Positions 10,378 to 23,925 of a stretch of 64,000 nt of DNA are shown piece after piece; position 1 is the first letter of the stretch, and every line of letters begins with the position of its first letter. Made by a program: the position numbers and the translations under genes. The notes under the pieces were generated by a model. That model searched no databases, had not been told where the DNA came from, and saw only the letters and a list, made by a program, of their open reading frames with translations. The DNA is from Bryopsis sp. KO-2023 (Eukaryota > Chlorophyta > Ulvophyceae > Bryopsidales > Bryopsidaceae), in NCBI GenBank assembly GCA_030272585.1, contig BSYQ01000011.1:310001-374000 (forward strand), in the 5' to 3' direction.

Positions 10378-13300
10378 TTATTTCTCTTCATACTTACATC
10401 TATTAATATTTATGTTCAAATGTATGTTCATTACCTGTGCCGCTTTCATGATTGCATCCCAAATCGGTCGAGAGGCTATTTGCCCTTCCGAAACGCTGCT
10501 GGACTGAAAAGCTTGGTTGGCTGGCAAAGAGGGGGCCACTTTTCCACTCGTACCCAAGCAAGTGTAAAACTCCTCTTCGAAATCGAAGGCATCGTACGCC
10601 TCTTGAATATCGCTCTCGTGAACGGTCTTCAACATGGGAACGATGTCTCTCAGGCAGTCCACCGATTTCCTCACCACCTGGTCAGACTGGAGGTGCGTGA
10701 GCAGCCCCACCCAGTAAGCGTTCGTTCGCAAATCCGACTCGTGGCGAGTGATCAGAGTTCGTCGAGCTCTGCAGGCAGAATCAACCATGTCAGCGAAAAA
10801 AAACAAAACAAAACTCTCTTTATATTTTTTTTCTGACAAGAAAGCGGGGGAGAACACACAAAGCAATTTCACAATTGTCTTATTTTTTTTTTCTGGGGAT
10901 GAGGTGTTCACCTAGCGAGCTCGCCAGCATTGATGGGGTTGGTCTTGAATCCCTTCAACACTCCGACGGATGCCGTCAAGGCTTCCCCGACCTTTTCGGG
11001 GGAAGAGGTAACATGGACCGTCCACCAGCCCTTCTGTTGCCTGTCAAATTGAGCAAGATCGAAGGAAACATCGTACGTCAGACCCAGCTGGTCCCTCACG
11101 GTCGTGAAAAGCCTGGAGTTGATCACCTCCATCAACAGGGAATACACCGTCGATGGGTACAGTGGATGCATTCGACGGATGCTTCTGGCCAGAGCTGTTT
11201 GCATGGGGTCTTGTTTGCCGGTGGGGTCTGGGGTTGGGTCTGCCACCGGGGGAATAACTTTGTTGTTGGGTTGGACCACATCGACATTCCATCGACTGGG
11301 GGCGGCTCCCGAAATGTAGGCGCATGCACGCTCATCGGAATCCTTTGATCAAACAAATCCAATGCTTCCCGTTTCAATTCTTGTTCCAATCAAACCAGGA
11401 TGGGGAACATTTTCTGGACAAGATCCACACATTCGGCAGTAAAATTGAAAAAATGAGGAAGGGGTGGGGGTGGGGGTGAGGCAAAGTGGAAACCTGACCT
11501 CAAATTTTCAGGCCCCCCTTTTGTTTTGATTTCTTTCCGACCTACTCCTGGTATTTCGTCAAGATTCGACCCTTTTTTTTTTTGAAGAAATTCTTGCTCA
11601 CCTGCAAATGCCAGACTTGATGTCGAACCGTTGGGGGGATATTTGAAGAGAAGGAAAGTGGCTTTTCCGACTCCAGAGGGGTGAGCTCCCCGGCCTTGAT
11701 AGTTCCCAAGTATTTCAAAATAGCGTCGTCGACTTCCGCGGCGTCGATATCCCCCACAATGTTGATTTCCATTCCACTCGAGGTCAATTGCCGAGTTACC
11801 AAATCTCGCATACCTGTTGTTCAAAAAAAAAAAACAGAAATCAATATTGCCCTGCATTATTTAAGCCTGATTTCTACAACTGCGGAATCAGCAATCCATG
11901 AGGAAGTTCTCTCTCCTCCCCCAAAAAACAGAAAAGGGAAAAGAACTGCTGAATGAAAATTTCAGAAAGCGTTTTTTCAACCTGACAATAGAGGACTGGA
12001 TTCAGAGGGAAAAAAGGGGCCCAAAAAAATGAACACCACCACAAATGTGTGTAGAAAAAAAAAGGTTTAGAAAAAGACAGCACATGCCTTCCAACGTCAG
12101 GACTTCGACTTCTTCGGGGGATGGATCCATGAATCGATGGTCCTTGCCAAACATTGCCGATCGCAATCGGTGAATGGTTGCACCTTCCAGACTCTTTTGC
12201 TGCGTTCTGGTACGAGAAAATAATCACGTAAGAATTTTGTATCTTAAAAAAAAAACCACCATTTCTAGTTCGATTTTCTCATTATTTCATATTCAGTCAG
12301 ATTAACACAGTGCTATTTCTCAGGTCAGGGTGGCATTGCAACCAAGATTCGATCTCCCCTCTCAAAAAAACAACACAACACAAAATGCTGAAAATGACGA
12401 AATCCAGCGCTTTGGTGAGTGGGAGGGGAAGGGGGACTCGTTCAAGAAACAGCCTTCCTATTGTGCCTAAAAGGTGGATTCTTCCCCCCCCTCACCTGAA
12501 ATTCGATGCGTAAATCTGCTTGGCCCTTGCCACCGCCGAATCCTCCCATCTCGGACTCTCCAAGAATAAATGCAGAACTTGGAGCACCGCGGCTAGGCCG
12601 CCTCCTCCCACAGGGAAATTGAAGTCCATCACCAAGAACTCATCGCTGGATTCGAACATGCAGTTGATCAACCTCGATACGCAGAAGAGCTCCGTCTGTT
12701 CCCTCGACCAAGGTCCCACCGTGCCAGATTCAGACAAGGCTCGAGTGCCGATCGCTGTTGCCCCCATCCCAGAAGGGCCCGGCTCTGTTTCATCCTGTAT
12801 CAAAAATTAAACAAAACGAATTGTTGTTGAACTAGAAAAAAATTTAAAAGTACCAATAGAAACATATGAAAAAAAAAAAAAAGTTTTCAATAAATTTTAT
12901 TTATGGCACTCTGTTAATCATAAAACACATACACACACCAAATACACGTCAACGCTCATGTTGTGATTTTAGTAATATATCAAACGACGACCACAGCGAA
13001 ATCTATCTTCCTCGGATTTTACACGAAAAAGAGGGAAAAAAAATAACCGTGGATTTATTAATACCTCAATTGCGATCGACCTCTTTTCCACTTCACCCCC
13101 AAAAACTGACAGAAAAGATAGCTGACCATTGGAATTGCACACATACAATTTTTTATTTTTTTTACCTGGAACTTGCCACCGGGGACCACCATCCTTAGTA
13201 AGGCAGTTTTTGGCTCGTTGTCGGCATAGACGTAATTTAGTCGAATGCCATTGGACAATCGCCTCTGAACGATGTTGGTTGCTGGGTCTTTCGACACAGT

Positions 13301-16300
13301 GGGGTCTTCTGGGGATGCGTTTTCCACATTCACATAGCAAGGCTGGCGCTCCTCTACAAAACAGGAAAAAAAAAACCGGCTGAGCTTCTTTTTTTTTCCC
13401 CTCAAATCGCAGACAAAACGTGTTTGGAACATGTTTCCTGCTCAAAACAAAAGATCTAGCTGAGGTGATGATGTACGGGGCGCGCCAGGGGGGTTTGTGC
13501 GTCTAATTCCAGTTTTTTAACAAGGGTCAAAATGGTCAAAACAAACATCTTCCAAGCCGAGCTGTGTGTGTTTTTCATTTTTCTCACCGATGAGCTTTTC
13601 GATTTCCTGTTTGGACAACAAATCGTCGGGCACGTCGATGTCAGCCTGAGCTTCGACCTCAATGTCCCTATCCATCAAGGCTGCCTGGATGTCTTCCTCG
13701 GAGATTTCGAAACGAACCGCACCCTGCCACAGTGCATTGTCACCATTTCTCAAGCCTCTTCTTTCACAACCATCAAAAACTGACGATGATAATACGATAC
13801 AATCATCAATACGTTTTCTCTCCATGTGAACTTTTTTTATCTTGAAAGAATTATACACAAGGCCAAAAGGTCGAGTGCACCCCAGTCACGGAAATGTGTT
13901 ACAGGCTGACTCAGAACAAATCCAGTGTATCATAAAAATATCAATATCTAGTTCTCTACCCCAAAGGTAAACTAAGAAGAAACTGGTTCGAAAACCTCCA
14001 GAAAAAAGGCTGAGAACTTCATGGTCTGTATCTTTTATCGTTTTCCTTCAATCGACCGACACCACAAAAGCCAACGATGTAGAAACCCCATCCATCTGCA
14101 GGTCGACCAGCGTAACACCATCCATAAAACACAAAAAAACAACCGAAAAGGACCTCACCTCTGGAATTTCGAATTCGTCCTCGTCTTGAGAAGTCTCCAC
14201 TTCGGGCAGCATGTCAACATCAACGTGGTCGTTGGGAACCATACTCATTCCCCTTTGCATGGGGGCTGCACCCCCAGTGCTAGCACCGCTCACATCCATA
14301 AAGGAAGGCACGCATGCAATGATCGCGGTTGCACGGGTAGGGCCGGGCTCTGCCCAATCTTCAGGGGTTTTCTCAGCCTCATCCAACAGCTGCACGAAAG
14401 AAAACCACTTCATTTGAAGATAGCAGATTTGAAACAGGGGGGATGTGTGTGCATTGAAAGAAACCCATAATGTCTGGCGACAGTATTATCCATTTTTTTG
14501 TAAAAGTGGATAACAGAAGAGAGGTGTCGAAAGTCACAGGACGCTCATGGAAGTTTCGGTGCTGGTGATTTGCCTAAGTTCTGATGTTGCGCTGGATTGG
14601 GTGGTTTCAGGTAAAACGCCAAGGTGGATATGATTATGGTGTTCACCGAAAGAAACCAGATGGATATATATCTCTATTTATATATGGAGGGTTACTAATG
14701 CCAGCCATTCACGGTTTTTAGATATGTATTTTAGACCTCGGTTTTCAATCATATCTAGGGCAAGGCAACCCACCATTCAAACGAAACACCCATCTCACCT
14801 CGGTTTCCCTGCCGTAGTCTGAAGTGAACGACAGCATGGACCGACACATGGCATTCACGTTTTCGATGGTGATCTCGTCTTGAACCTGCAACATCAACTC
14901 GTGCATGTCTTTCTGTTCCATGACCTTGTGCTCCAAAGCGATGGACTCCATCAAATACTCAAGATTCTCGACGCTGGGAATGCTGTCGGCGAGGTCAGCT
15001 GCTTGTTCGCTGTCCCTGATCAATGCAGCCTACATATGCATGCAAATGAAAGAAGATCTTAAACAAATATTTTCTCCCCCCCACAACACCAGAAATACAA
15101 TAATGATAAATATATCCTTTCTGTAAAAAGGAAAGAAAGAATGTAGTACCTGAGGGTAAAAAGCAAAAAAAAATCCAAAAAAATCTTTCTTTTCTCCACA
15201 TAAAATATAGTTTGTGAGAATGGTCTTAAGAATGCCCAAATGCAGTTATTTAAAAGAAAAAAATGCCGACCATGTATTGCGTTCTATTTTAAACATGTCC
15301 CCCCACCATGTATCGCTTCAGCTCGCCTGGCTTGATTCCATACATCTGCACTCGACGAAGTTCTTGAAGGGCAACTCTGTATTTTTAAAAATCCAACCCA
15401 AACGAGCGAAATATTCAGCAACGGAAAAAAGCAATATGGAAAACTCTGTCTTAGGGTTTTCTTCAAACCATGTGCTGCACTCCATGGGAAAAAAAATTTA
15501 CGTGGATGCTCACTGCTTTTCTTCAACTTCATTTTGGTCGCACAAAAAGAATCTTGAAAGCATATGTTTCCTTCCAGAGCGATTTGAAAACTGAGGAGTT
15601 GTTTTTTCTCCATTTTCATTTGTGGATTACCTTACAGCCCCCCTCCAGTCGCCAGGCTCCGAGGTCACAGTCAGCGTCGACACACAGCAGCCCTCCCTGC
15701 CTGAATCTGAAATATCCACTTCAATGCCAATGAAAGGGGGGTCCTGTTGACTGTACCTGAAGTTATTCAACAAATCAAACTCTGAATTTATTCAAGAAAA
15801 AAAAACAGCACAGTAAGCAGCCCATAACACCATCTCAACAAGTGCAGCCATTGCCAGACTCCTCACAATGCCATGCCAACTTTTTTAAAATTGAAAGTTG
15901 GCCGTTGGAAGCTTCGAAAAGAAAGAAAGGAAGGGGGGGGGGGGGGAGGAGGAAATATTTTGCGTACCTGGCATTGATCCTGAAGTGCAAAACGGATAGA
16001 ATGGTTCTGAGCATCAACATTTCTTTCAAGTTTTCTCGTGTTCGGATTGGCCTCACTGGCAGCTTGCAAAACACGGACAGCATGAAATGCTGAAGCAACG
16101 GATGCCGGAAAATGCTGACTGGGACCATTGGATTTTCCCCCTTCAACAAAACATAAACACAATCAGGACACAAGGATTCTATTCTATTATTGGATTATTT
16201 TTTCCCACAGAACGTAATTCAAAGAAGCCACTGCAAGGTTGTCCCCCAACTCAACCACCCTATTTTTAGGTAAAAATATTGATAACCTGTACAAGGATGA

Positions 16301-19300
16301 GCAGAGCGTTCCACAAAAAATTTAGGCTTTTGTCGATTTTATTAAATGTTTGTGGTTTCCTTTCATTAGACGGACTATTTTTAGAACTTGATAGATTCAG
16401 ATGGTGGCAAAACCCTCCAGAGGAAAATACCAACCCAAACTGTGCATTCATGCTTAATCATTCCTTTCTTTTTTTTTTTTTTCAATGGACCGAGCGAATT
16501 ATGTAATCAAATATTTGGAGTCTAGCATGGAGAATTTCCACGAAATCGAAATGAAAAACGGCAACCCTAATCGACCCCAACTAAATATATATCAAAACAA
16601 ACCAACATATGCTCTTTGGAGTGATTTTTCCCCCTACATCTGAAAGTGGGCCACAGCCCATCACGTGTTCCACTGGAGGTCGAATTTCATGTCTGGATCG
16701 ACTGGGGATGATTTTCTCTGGCCCTTCCAGCAGCTTATCGTCCAAAATTTTTTTCCCAGGCACTACCCCTGGCTCCACATCGCTGAAAATATTCTCAATC
16801 AGCTCCTTGGTAGCTTCCACTCCACCCTCCAATTGGCCCACAACGTACAGAGTCGTGTTTGCCGGAAAGTACCTAAATTCCCCCACAAAAAAAGAAGAAA
16901 AAACCTGTTCACTGACTTCTTTCATTTTCAGGAAATATGCGGCTTCACAAGTTAAGGATCTATATGACTAATCTCCCCATAAGTTTGTTGAACAAATTGT
17001 GATTTCAAGGTCGCCTTAGTGAGGTTACAGCAAAAACCTGCTCTCCGGATATACAACACTATTCAATGCAGTCAGATAAACCCCCGAAAGTAATCAAATA
17101 TTTCAGACATCGGTTTTTATCATCATTCTGCTCTGAAAAACTTTTCAAAGTTAAATAAAAAAACAGAATCAAGATTGTCTTGAAAAAGAAGATGAGGAAA
17201 AGCCCCAGCTGTCGAAACTCACCACTTGTACCAGTACTTTTTCAGCATGTCAGCTTTCCAAGTTTTAATCTGGTCAGTTTTTCCGATAGGAAATCTGTCC
17301 CCCAAAGCATTTTCCTGATGCAAATACTTCAAAAGCTGACAATCCACCCTGTGAACAAAATAAATAAATAAAAATCCTTAGAAGCAATACAGAAATGAGC
17401 CCCATCAAATTTTCGTTTGGAGGAGAAAAAAAAAACGCAGCCCTTGAAAAATACAGTTATGGCCATGGAAATTGGAGAACAAAAAGTTCAAAAGGGAGGA
17501 AATAACAAACAGATATTTTCTCACATCATTGAAATTAACCGTCAAGAAAACTTGCAAGATTATTAGTAAGCGTAATATCACTCATACTGGATTTGCGACA
17601 TGGGGATTCCAGCCTTGATGCAACCCATCCGTCAAAAATAAATTAAGAAGATACCGTTGAGAATGCTGAGTATCAAAAAAAATACCTGTATTCAATCGTG
17701 TTCATCATTTGGGCTTCCGAAAGCACAGCTCTCCTCTCCTTCTCAATTCTGCTGTACATAAATTGTGGAGCAAAAGCTATTTCCTTCAGAGCATCCAAAA
17801 CCTGCCACAGAAAAAGGGAAAGGGTGAACATTTTTTCAAACCCTCAGCGTGTAAACATACAAAAGTCAATCCCGTGTTTTTTTTCCAATTTTTTTTAAAG
17901 GTTTTTCCCCCTGTAGGAATTTCAGAATGTCAGCCAGCCCGATGATGGGGTGTGCAAATGATGCACTGTCGAAAGAAACTCAGCTAGTACATAAGCAAAG
18001 AAGATGAGAAAAACTCTGATGAATGTCTTTTCGCGGCAATTTTTGAACAAGCCATTTGACTAAAAAAAATCCTCGACACTACATTGAGGTGGCAATTTCA
18101 CAATTATCAGGTGGTTTGGAGAAGGGCTTTCATTTGTGTCAGTGTCGGAGGGGTGCACTGACCATGGGGAGCATCGCTTTTCCGGACGTCGCATTGACCA
18201 AAGGTGAGTGGACATGGAAAACGGTGTGATGAAAATCTGTGTAGGCGTTGGATCGAGCTCCGGTGCCCAACAAACCTGAAACAAAATTCCAAGTTTTTAT
18301 TTTTGTTGCTGTGACTGGCAAAAATAATTGAAGGGGAAATAATAAAAAAATTTAAGCATTGGAACAAATATCTCCTGAAAATTGCCGACAACACAACCTT
18401 TTGCAAAATTTTCTAAAAAAAATTGAAATTTCACAAACACACCCTCCCAATGATCCACCGCACCAGTGTTGATTCTTATTCTTTCGCACACAAAATACTT
18501 CCATCAGTAGGGGTTTTGTTTTTGGTTTTCCCTTGAAAAAAAAGTTTCAACATGTGCAAATACCTTCTCTTTTCCGGCTGCCCAGAAAAGTGACGTGCTC
18601 CACCAAATGTGCCAATCCCTGCTCTTCCTCAGTTTCATCCACACTTCCAGCATGCACCTCCAAATGCGCCTCAAAGCGATTCGGAGGAGTCTTGTTTGGA
18701 AATATCACATACCTAAACAAACACAGTTATACTATTGGGGGTGCATAAAAATCCTCCAATCACAGCTTCGGCCATCACTTCTCTGACTAATGCTTCTCAG
18801 CGAAAAAAATATATCAACAAGGTTACGAGTTCATGAGAGAAATAACCGATCCATTGCGAGGCAAAAAAAGCATGCAAAGGTTTTTTACCGCATGCCATTT
18901 TCCAGTTGACCCTTCACCAAGCTATCATTTTCAGGAATATCTTCCAGAAATGTCGGAGCATCCTCTTGAGTGCTGACCTGAATTTTCCACCCCAAAAAAT
19001 CAGGAATATAACTATGTTTATATATATGATTGCTTACATCACCTTACACTTCATTCTCATTGCATGTCAGTCAGGAAAAAATAATGAAAAGTGGAAGCAC
19101 TTCATTATATCCCCCCCCCCCCAAAAAAAAAAAAAAAAAAGAACACGAAGAAAATGCTCCCCCTCTTTTTGCATAATTTTTTCTGAAAATTTTCACAAAT
19201 ATGGCGTAAGCTTCCAAAAAAACGGTGCTGCATTCTTTGAAGCTCTGCAACAATGTGCCATAACTGATTCTATGCCAGCCTGTGAGTTTCTTATGTCAAT

Positions 19301-19517
19301 TCATTCTTTCCTCTCTGTTGCAACTCACCACAGCCGACACAATGAGGGAGGAGCCTCGCCTCCTGCAGTAAAACGACACCATCGGGACGCCATCTGGACA
19401 TTTTGTTTGGGGGGGTGCTCTTTTCTGTCGTGAAACAGACACCACTCTGGCACCTGAAAACCTACAACATTCCACACACACACTCACAAAACAGCCCCTT
19501 CGCATCGGTTTTTTCAT
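10378..19517 (-). CDS. SPP: Chloroplast stromal processing peptidase (M16 metalloprotease)
   Basis: Nineteen exons join in phase: 19517-19329, 18977-18889, 18712-18564, 18275-18163, 17801-17686, 17348-17223, 16872-16638, 16140-15968, 15756-15631, 15376-15307, 15029-14799, 14389-14159, 13723-13588, 13353-13166, 12794-12496, 12206-12088, 11813-11602, 11342-10912, 10768-10378 (1207 aa; plant SPP is about 1260). SPP removes transit peptides from imported proteins in the stroma. Residues 128-132 are HLVEH, the inverted zinc motif, and Glu209 sits at the expected spacing for the third ligand. Diagnostic SPP blocks follow: LLGTGARSNAYTDFHHTVFH, EKERRAVLSEAQMMNTIEY, RPPVEH, VLHFRINARY, RRLSNGIRLNY, LINCMFESSDEF and SRLFTTVRDQLGLTYDVSF. 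The first about 60 residues are basic and Ser/Val/Cys-rich with little acid, fitting a transit peptide. One intron has a GC donor. The C-terminal exon could instead splice at a GTAATG near 10434. Confidence 0.92.
11814..12087 (-). other. GC-AG intron in the SPP gene
   Basis: The exon ending at 12088 reads TTGGAAG and is followed by GCATGT rather than GT. The next exon starts at 11813 after an AACAG acceptor. This joint restores the conserved reading frame (LTLEGMRDLVTRQL). A GT four bases further on has no acceptor that keeps frame. GC-AG is the known minor class of U2 introns. Confidence 0.75.
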
Positions 19518-20227
19518 TTACAGCTTTTTTGCTTCTTGATATTGGGCTACCTCGATGAGTATTGTCTTTTCATAGACTGTTAAATGCAATGGTGTAGTTT
19601 GATATATTCCTGCGAGAATTTTCGCACAGACAATGCGGACTTGAAAAATTAGTGATGGTGTGTTTTCTTGCCACCTGTGGTTGTGGATTTGGAAGAGCGT
19701 GAACAGATAATTGGGGGGGGACTCGAAAATGAATTGAAAAAAAAGGGTCTGATTGTAGTTTTTTTGCTTTTGCTAAGAATAAAAATCCATCATTTATTAT
19801 GTGAGACTGATTCTCCTTTGCCCCAAAATTTGAAAATGAGTGATGCAGGGTTGGCACTGAAACTAGACCTCAAAGAAGCTGCTACATAACACCTCGATAA
19901 AGGTGGCACTAGAAAGGGCCAGCAGAAATCCGTTCAAAATTTCGTATTTCTGTATGGACCACCACTACGAACCACATTCATTCTAAAGAATGTTCAAACA
20001 TCTCCTGTTCGCGGGGTTATTTCGCTACCACGCTTTCACCCAACGTTACATAAGAATCCTACTGGGACGGAAAATCTCCACCGAAGGCACCAGAAGTTTG
20101 GGATACAGGGGTCGCATAAATTTAGGAAGAGATCGAAGATTCGCGCTGTGTCTATAAAAGAGGTCTTCACCTCTTCGCTCCCGTTTTGATTGAGCATCGC
20201 GAGCCTCTCCCACGACACGCTGAAACG
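19518..20227. promoter_or_regulatory. Divergent intergenic region with TATA box
   Basis: Separates the SPP start (19517, minus) from the ATG of a possible plus-strand gene (20228). A TATAAAAG box lies at 20153-20160, 68 bp before that ATG, a suitable distance for the plus-strand gene. I see no comparable TATA box for SPP. Confidence 0.45.
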
Positions 20228-20970
20228 ATGCGTCTGGACGAGAGTGTCCGTCCGCTAGCTCTGCAGACGAAGTTTGCGGGTCTGCCCGCCTTGCCGACAG
20301 AGGGTGTCGCAGAAATCATCGCGGAAGCGGCAAAAAAAAGGTGACGAACCAGAAAAGCAACCGTTTGTTGAAGGGGTTTTTTTCTTTACAATGTACGGCT
20401 CTCGTACAAGGGTGTGTTCAGATTGACAGTGTCCCCAGCAGTCAGTTCACCCTCAACATCAATTCCACCCTCGTTGTTCTGTTGATTTTGTAGCCTCTCG
20501 AAAAAAGTTCACTTTACACTGAACCCATCCCCACCCCCCTGGTACAGTGGGGGACTGCAAATTTGCACTTGTGTAGGAAATTTAAGGGGGAACTCTGTTT
20601 CTAGGACAAAACAAGAATTCTGAATTATATGTTCCATGACTTCCTTCACATCCACTACTGTAGCCAAGCCCCAAAACAATTCTCCAAAACTATTACATCA
20701 CTTGAACATATCTCTAGTCGAATCGTCGATCAGAACCGTCAGAGTCGTCAGAATCGTTGAAGAGGTTACGTTGAGTGTTTGCCAATCGATGCGACGCTCA
20801 ACGCTGTTCCTCAACGTGCCCCACCCCCTAGGAAAGGAGAAAGGGGGGACAAGAAGTGGGGAAAGTGGGGGTTAAGACAGATTTCTTGTCGTCACAATTT
20901 TCCAAAAACTGAGTTGAACTTGTCGCTTTGGCACACCATTTTCCCAGTAACCCTAGGAGAAAAACACTGA
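20228..20970 (+). CDS. Possible small two-exon gene, function unknown
   Basis: The ATG at 20228 opens a 38-codon frame ending in an AG/GTGACG donor at 20340. Joining to an acceptor at 20761-20762 (exon 20763-20970) keeps frame and gives 106 aa. Exon 1 is rich in Leu/Ala/Glu (TEGVAEIIAEAAKKR). Exon 2 begins GYVECLPIDATLNAVPQRAP and then is basic (PRKGERGDKKWGKWG). The TATA box upstream supports a real promoter. I recognise no family. The 3' half after about 20880 looks less coding, so the true end may differ. It could also be a fragment of a longer gene or a broken one. Confidence 0.35.
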
Positions 20971-21144
20971 TGTTGACCACTACTCCGCAACAAAACTCGT
21001 TTCACTGCTAATAAAACCGTGATCGATCTTTCAACAGTCGAGAAATTATGCGGGTCAAAACTAACACACAAAAACGACAAACAATAATCGACAGATTGCA
21101 CGCCTGGTTTTACTCGATCCTAGTACTCCCTTAAAAAGGGGTTT

Positions 21145-23016
21145 TTAGAAGGGGTAGCGAATGGGGAGGTGCCAATTGGAGGCGGCGGCAAAAGCCATAA
21201 GGGTTTCCTGGGCGGCCAATTCGGCTTCGAATATGGAGACATTCCCAGCCTTGGTGAGTGCAAGGACTCTTCAGAAATCGAAGCACAAGGTGTCGAAGAG
21301 CAACCAGGCTGACCCTGTGCAAGGGAGATCCTGATCGGACCTACGAATCCACCATAGTTGAAAGTTGTTTAAACAGCGGAAGTTGAGAGGCACAGCAGCC
21401 AACCGCTGAATTTGTACAAATTCACATGTGTTATCATTCACCTGGTGCGTTTTCTAACAAAAGGAGCGTTCCAAAGCAAAAGCGAAAAGTGGAAGAAAGA
21501 GGCTGCCTACTCAGCGGCAAACTTACCACGAGTTCCGAAAGAGCTGTAATACCGTCCCTCCAGGATGCTTGCCGTTTCGCAAACCACTTTCACGACGACT
21601 TCGATGTGAAACGGTTTACCTGTCCACCAAAACTGACGGAATTTCAACATGTGGTCTTTCAAGCTTTGCCCTTCTCACAGGGAATTTAATCAAGGATGCT
21701 TAAATTCTTAGGAATTTTTTCTGTTTGAGTAGGTTCTAGTGCCCTTGCATCTGATAGGTAAAATTGCCATAGTAGTGTAGCTGCGATCAGATAGTTGCCT
21801 TAAAAATTGCAATTGACTGAGTGTCCTTTGAGCATATCTTTCATTCGATAAATTATATTTATCTCAAATGAGAACACTAGATTTTTCTTGTCACCGTACC
21901 AGACTTCAAAGCAGACTTGCATGCCTCTGGATCAGATATGTCTCTATAAGTTGCACCCGGCTTCGTTTCAGCCCATTCATAGGTTCGCTTATCAGCATTG
22001 AAGCGACCTCTCACCTGGCAGTTCATCACAATCCAAAATTAGCACTAACAGACACCGTCGCCTTTCAAGATACCCAACCCAGAGTGCCAGATTTGTTTGT
22101 AAGACATCAAGGAATTCTTACCTCCAACAGGCCACTCTTGTAGTCTTTATCTCTGATAACACTGCCCTCAACCTTTCCATCATCATCAAATTCCAGGAAG
22201 TAGCTCGCCTCTTTCTTACACCCATACTCAGCGTACTCTGCACAATACCTGCAATCAACACAGTGGCATTTGTCCACTTTCAACTTGCCTTGGGATTTAA
22301 CTGGATTCCTCAGGAAAGCTTGCTGTTAAGATTTAATTCAACTTGGGAAACTAGAATGGAAACAGCCATACACACTAAACGTCACATAAAGTGCACTCAT
22401 TGGCAAATATTCAAAGGCTCACCTTCCTGTTTTGATTGATGGTAGATTAAAGAAGGCCTGTTGGCTTTTCAATCTCTTGTACGCTCGTTTGTAGACAGAC
22501 TGATCCCTTTCCTCCATCTCATCCTCAGACAATGAAAAACACCAAAAGCAGAAGATGATGCTCCCCATCAACACACCCAGGCCCCTGGAGAAAAAATGGG
22601 CTTCATCAGGCCTCCATTGATTAAGGTTTAACAGATCACATTCTACCCCTACATATTTTTTTTTGTTTTTTAAACAGAACTCCGCAGGAGTCTAACCCCA
22701 TTTGTCGATTGTGAAAGATCGATCGTGGGCTTCGCGGTTAACCCTTCCCCCCCAAAAGTCGTCGACTCTCCCAAAGTACATGTTTGCGTCCAGATGTTTC
22801 AGAATCTCATATATATGAGATTGATATTATCAATGCCAACAACTCTGACTGGGCTTACAAGATCGCCAGCATGGCCCAGAAAATATGCGCCTTGTGGCTC
22901 TTCGAGGAGGTGTGCGCCAGGAGGCCCCGCCCGATGTAAGCCCCTTCGCTTACAGCCGCCACGGCGCCGGAAGTCGCCACCACCGCAATCGAAAACACCA
23001 TAGCAGTCGATTTCAT
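21145..23016 (-). CDS. Membrane protein of unknown function, 276 aa
   Basis: Six exons fit in phase with good GT-AG signals: 23016-22859, 22584-22423, 22248-22122, 22014-21900, 21673-21527, 21266-21145 (stop TAA). The N-terminus has a hydrophobic Ala/Val segment (about residues 3-22). A second, strongly hydrophobic stretch (about 45-75, including MGSIIFCFWCFSL) spans the exon 1/2 joint and looks like a transmembrane helix. The rest is a soluble region with a charged helix (SEDEMEERDQSVYKRAYKRL), YCAEYAEYGCKKE, FRQFWWTGKPFHIEVVV and a C-terminus LPIRYPF. An in-frame ATG at 23079 is an alternative start, but a CCAG acceptor-like site lies directly before 23016. I recognise no family. The consistent phases of all six exons are the main evidence that it is real. 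Confidence 0.7.
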
Positions 23017-23925
23017 CTGGACACAGAAAAATATCACGCACCATCCTTCGTTCGGGGCAGGTTGTTTCACCGATTTCAACCAGCCACGTCCACAAACACT
23101 CCAGAGCCATTTTCGAGGCGGGGAGACTGCAATTCTATCGCATGGCTTCGCTCATTCACCTTTTTGCTCGCGTTTTCAGTGAACACTGCCACCTATTTCT
23201 GCGGGTTACGGCAAACATGTGTTCCAAGACCCATAACAGTTTTCACTCGCGCCATGCTTCTATGACCTCGTCGCAGTCAGTGACTGATTGCGATACAGCA
23301 GTCGTGTCAATCAAATAGCACACATGTGTTCACAAGAAAAAAGGATTTGCACAAAAATCCCTCTGCTCTAGTCCTTTATTTTGAGGGGCCCAGGGTTCGG
23401 CAATCGAAACTATCGGGTGGGCGTCGGTGATCATTTGTGAGATTTAGCTGTTGGGTCGGAGGGGGCATTGATGATATCGCCCAGAGACAAAAAAAGGGAA
23501 AACCGCCCAACCCTGGGCGCCGATAACGAGGATTGCTTATTTTTTTTCTGCTGTACTGGGTTTCTGAGAATATGTGACAAATTGTCACATATAATTGTTG
23601 GTGGCTCCTGGTCGGAAATCGTTTCCTTTGGAAATTTTGCAGGATAGTGGCAATGGTACTAAATGCTGTTGTCACTTTCTGATGCTGCGATCTCCCTTTT
23701 GAAATTCTGACAGCGAATTCGAATGGCATGAACTCATGAAAAATCAATAAAAATCAACAAATAAATTTTCATCCCCACCTCTCTCCTATCTTTCCCTTTC
23801 AGACCACCTCTCATCCTAACACAACCCAGCTCGCTTGGTTCCAGAAAAGAAAATTCCTAATTTCTCGAAAAGAAGAAAAGAATTCAGTGTGACATCAAGA
23901 CGCCCAATCACACATTTCCACCTTT
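23017..23925. other. Intergenic region, nothing recognised
   Basis: Lies between the membrane-protein gene and the 3' end of the coiled-coil gene. The minus-strand frame at 23376-23747 has no domain and an uneven, non-coding composition. Confidence 0.4.

Noticed and set aside
10378-19517. Presequence protease (PreP/PITRM1) as the identity of the M16 gene
   Set aside because: It is also an M16 protease, but the diagnostic blocks (LLGTGARSNAYTDFHHTVFH, LINCMFESSDEF, the C-terminal SRLFTTVRDQLGLTYDVSF) are those of stromal processing peptidase.
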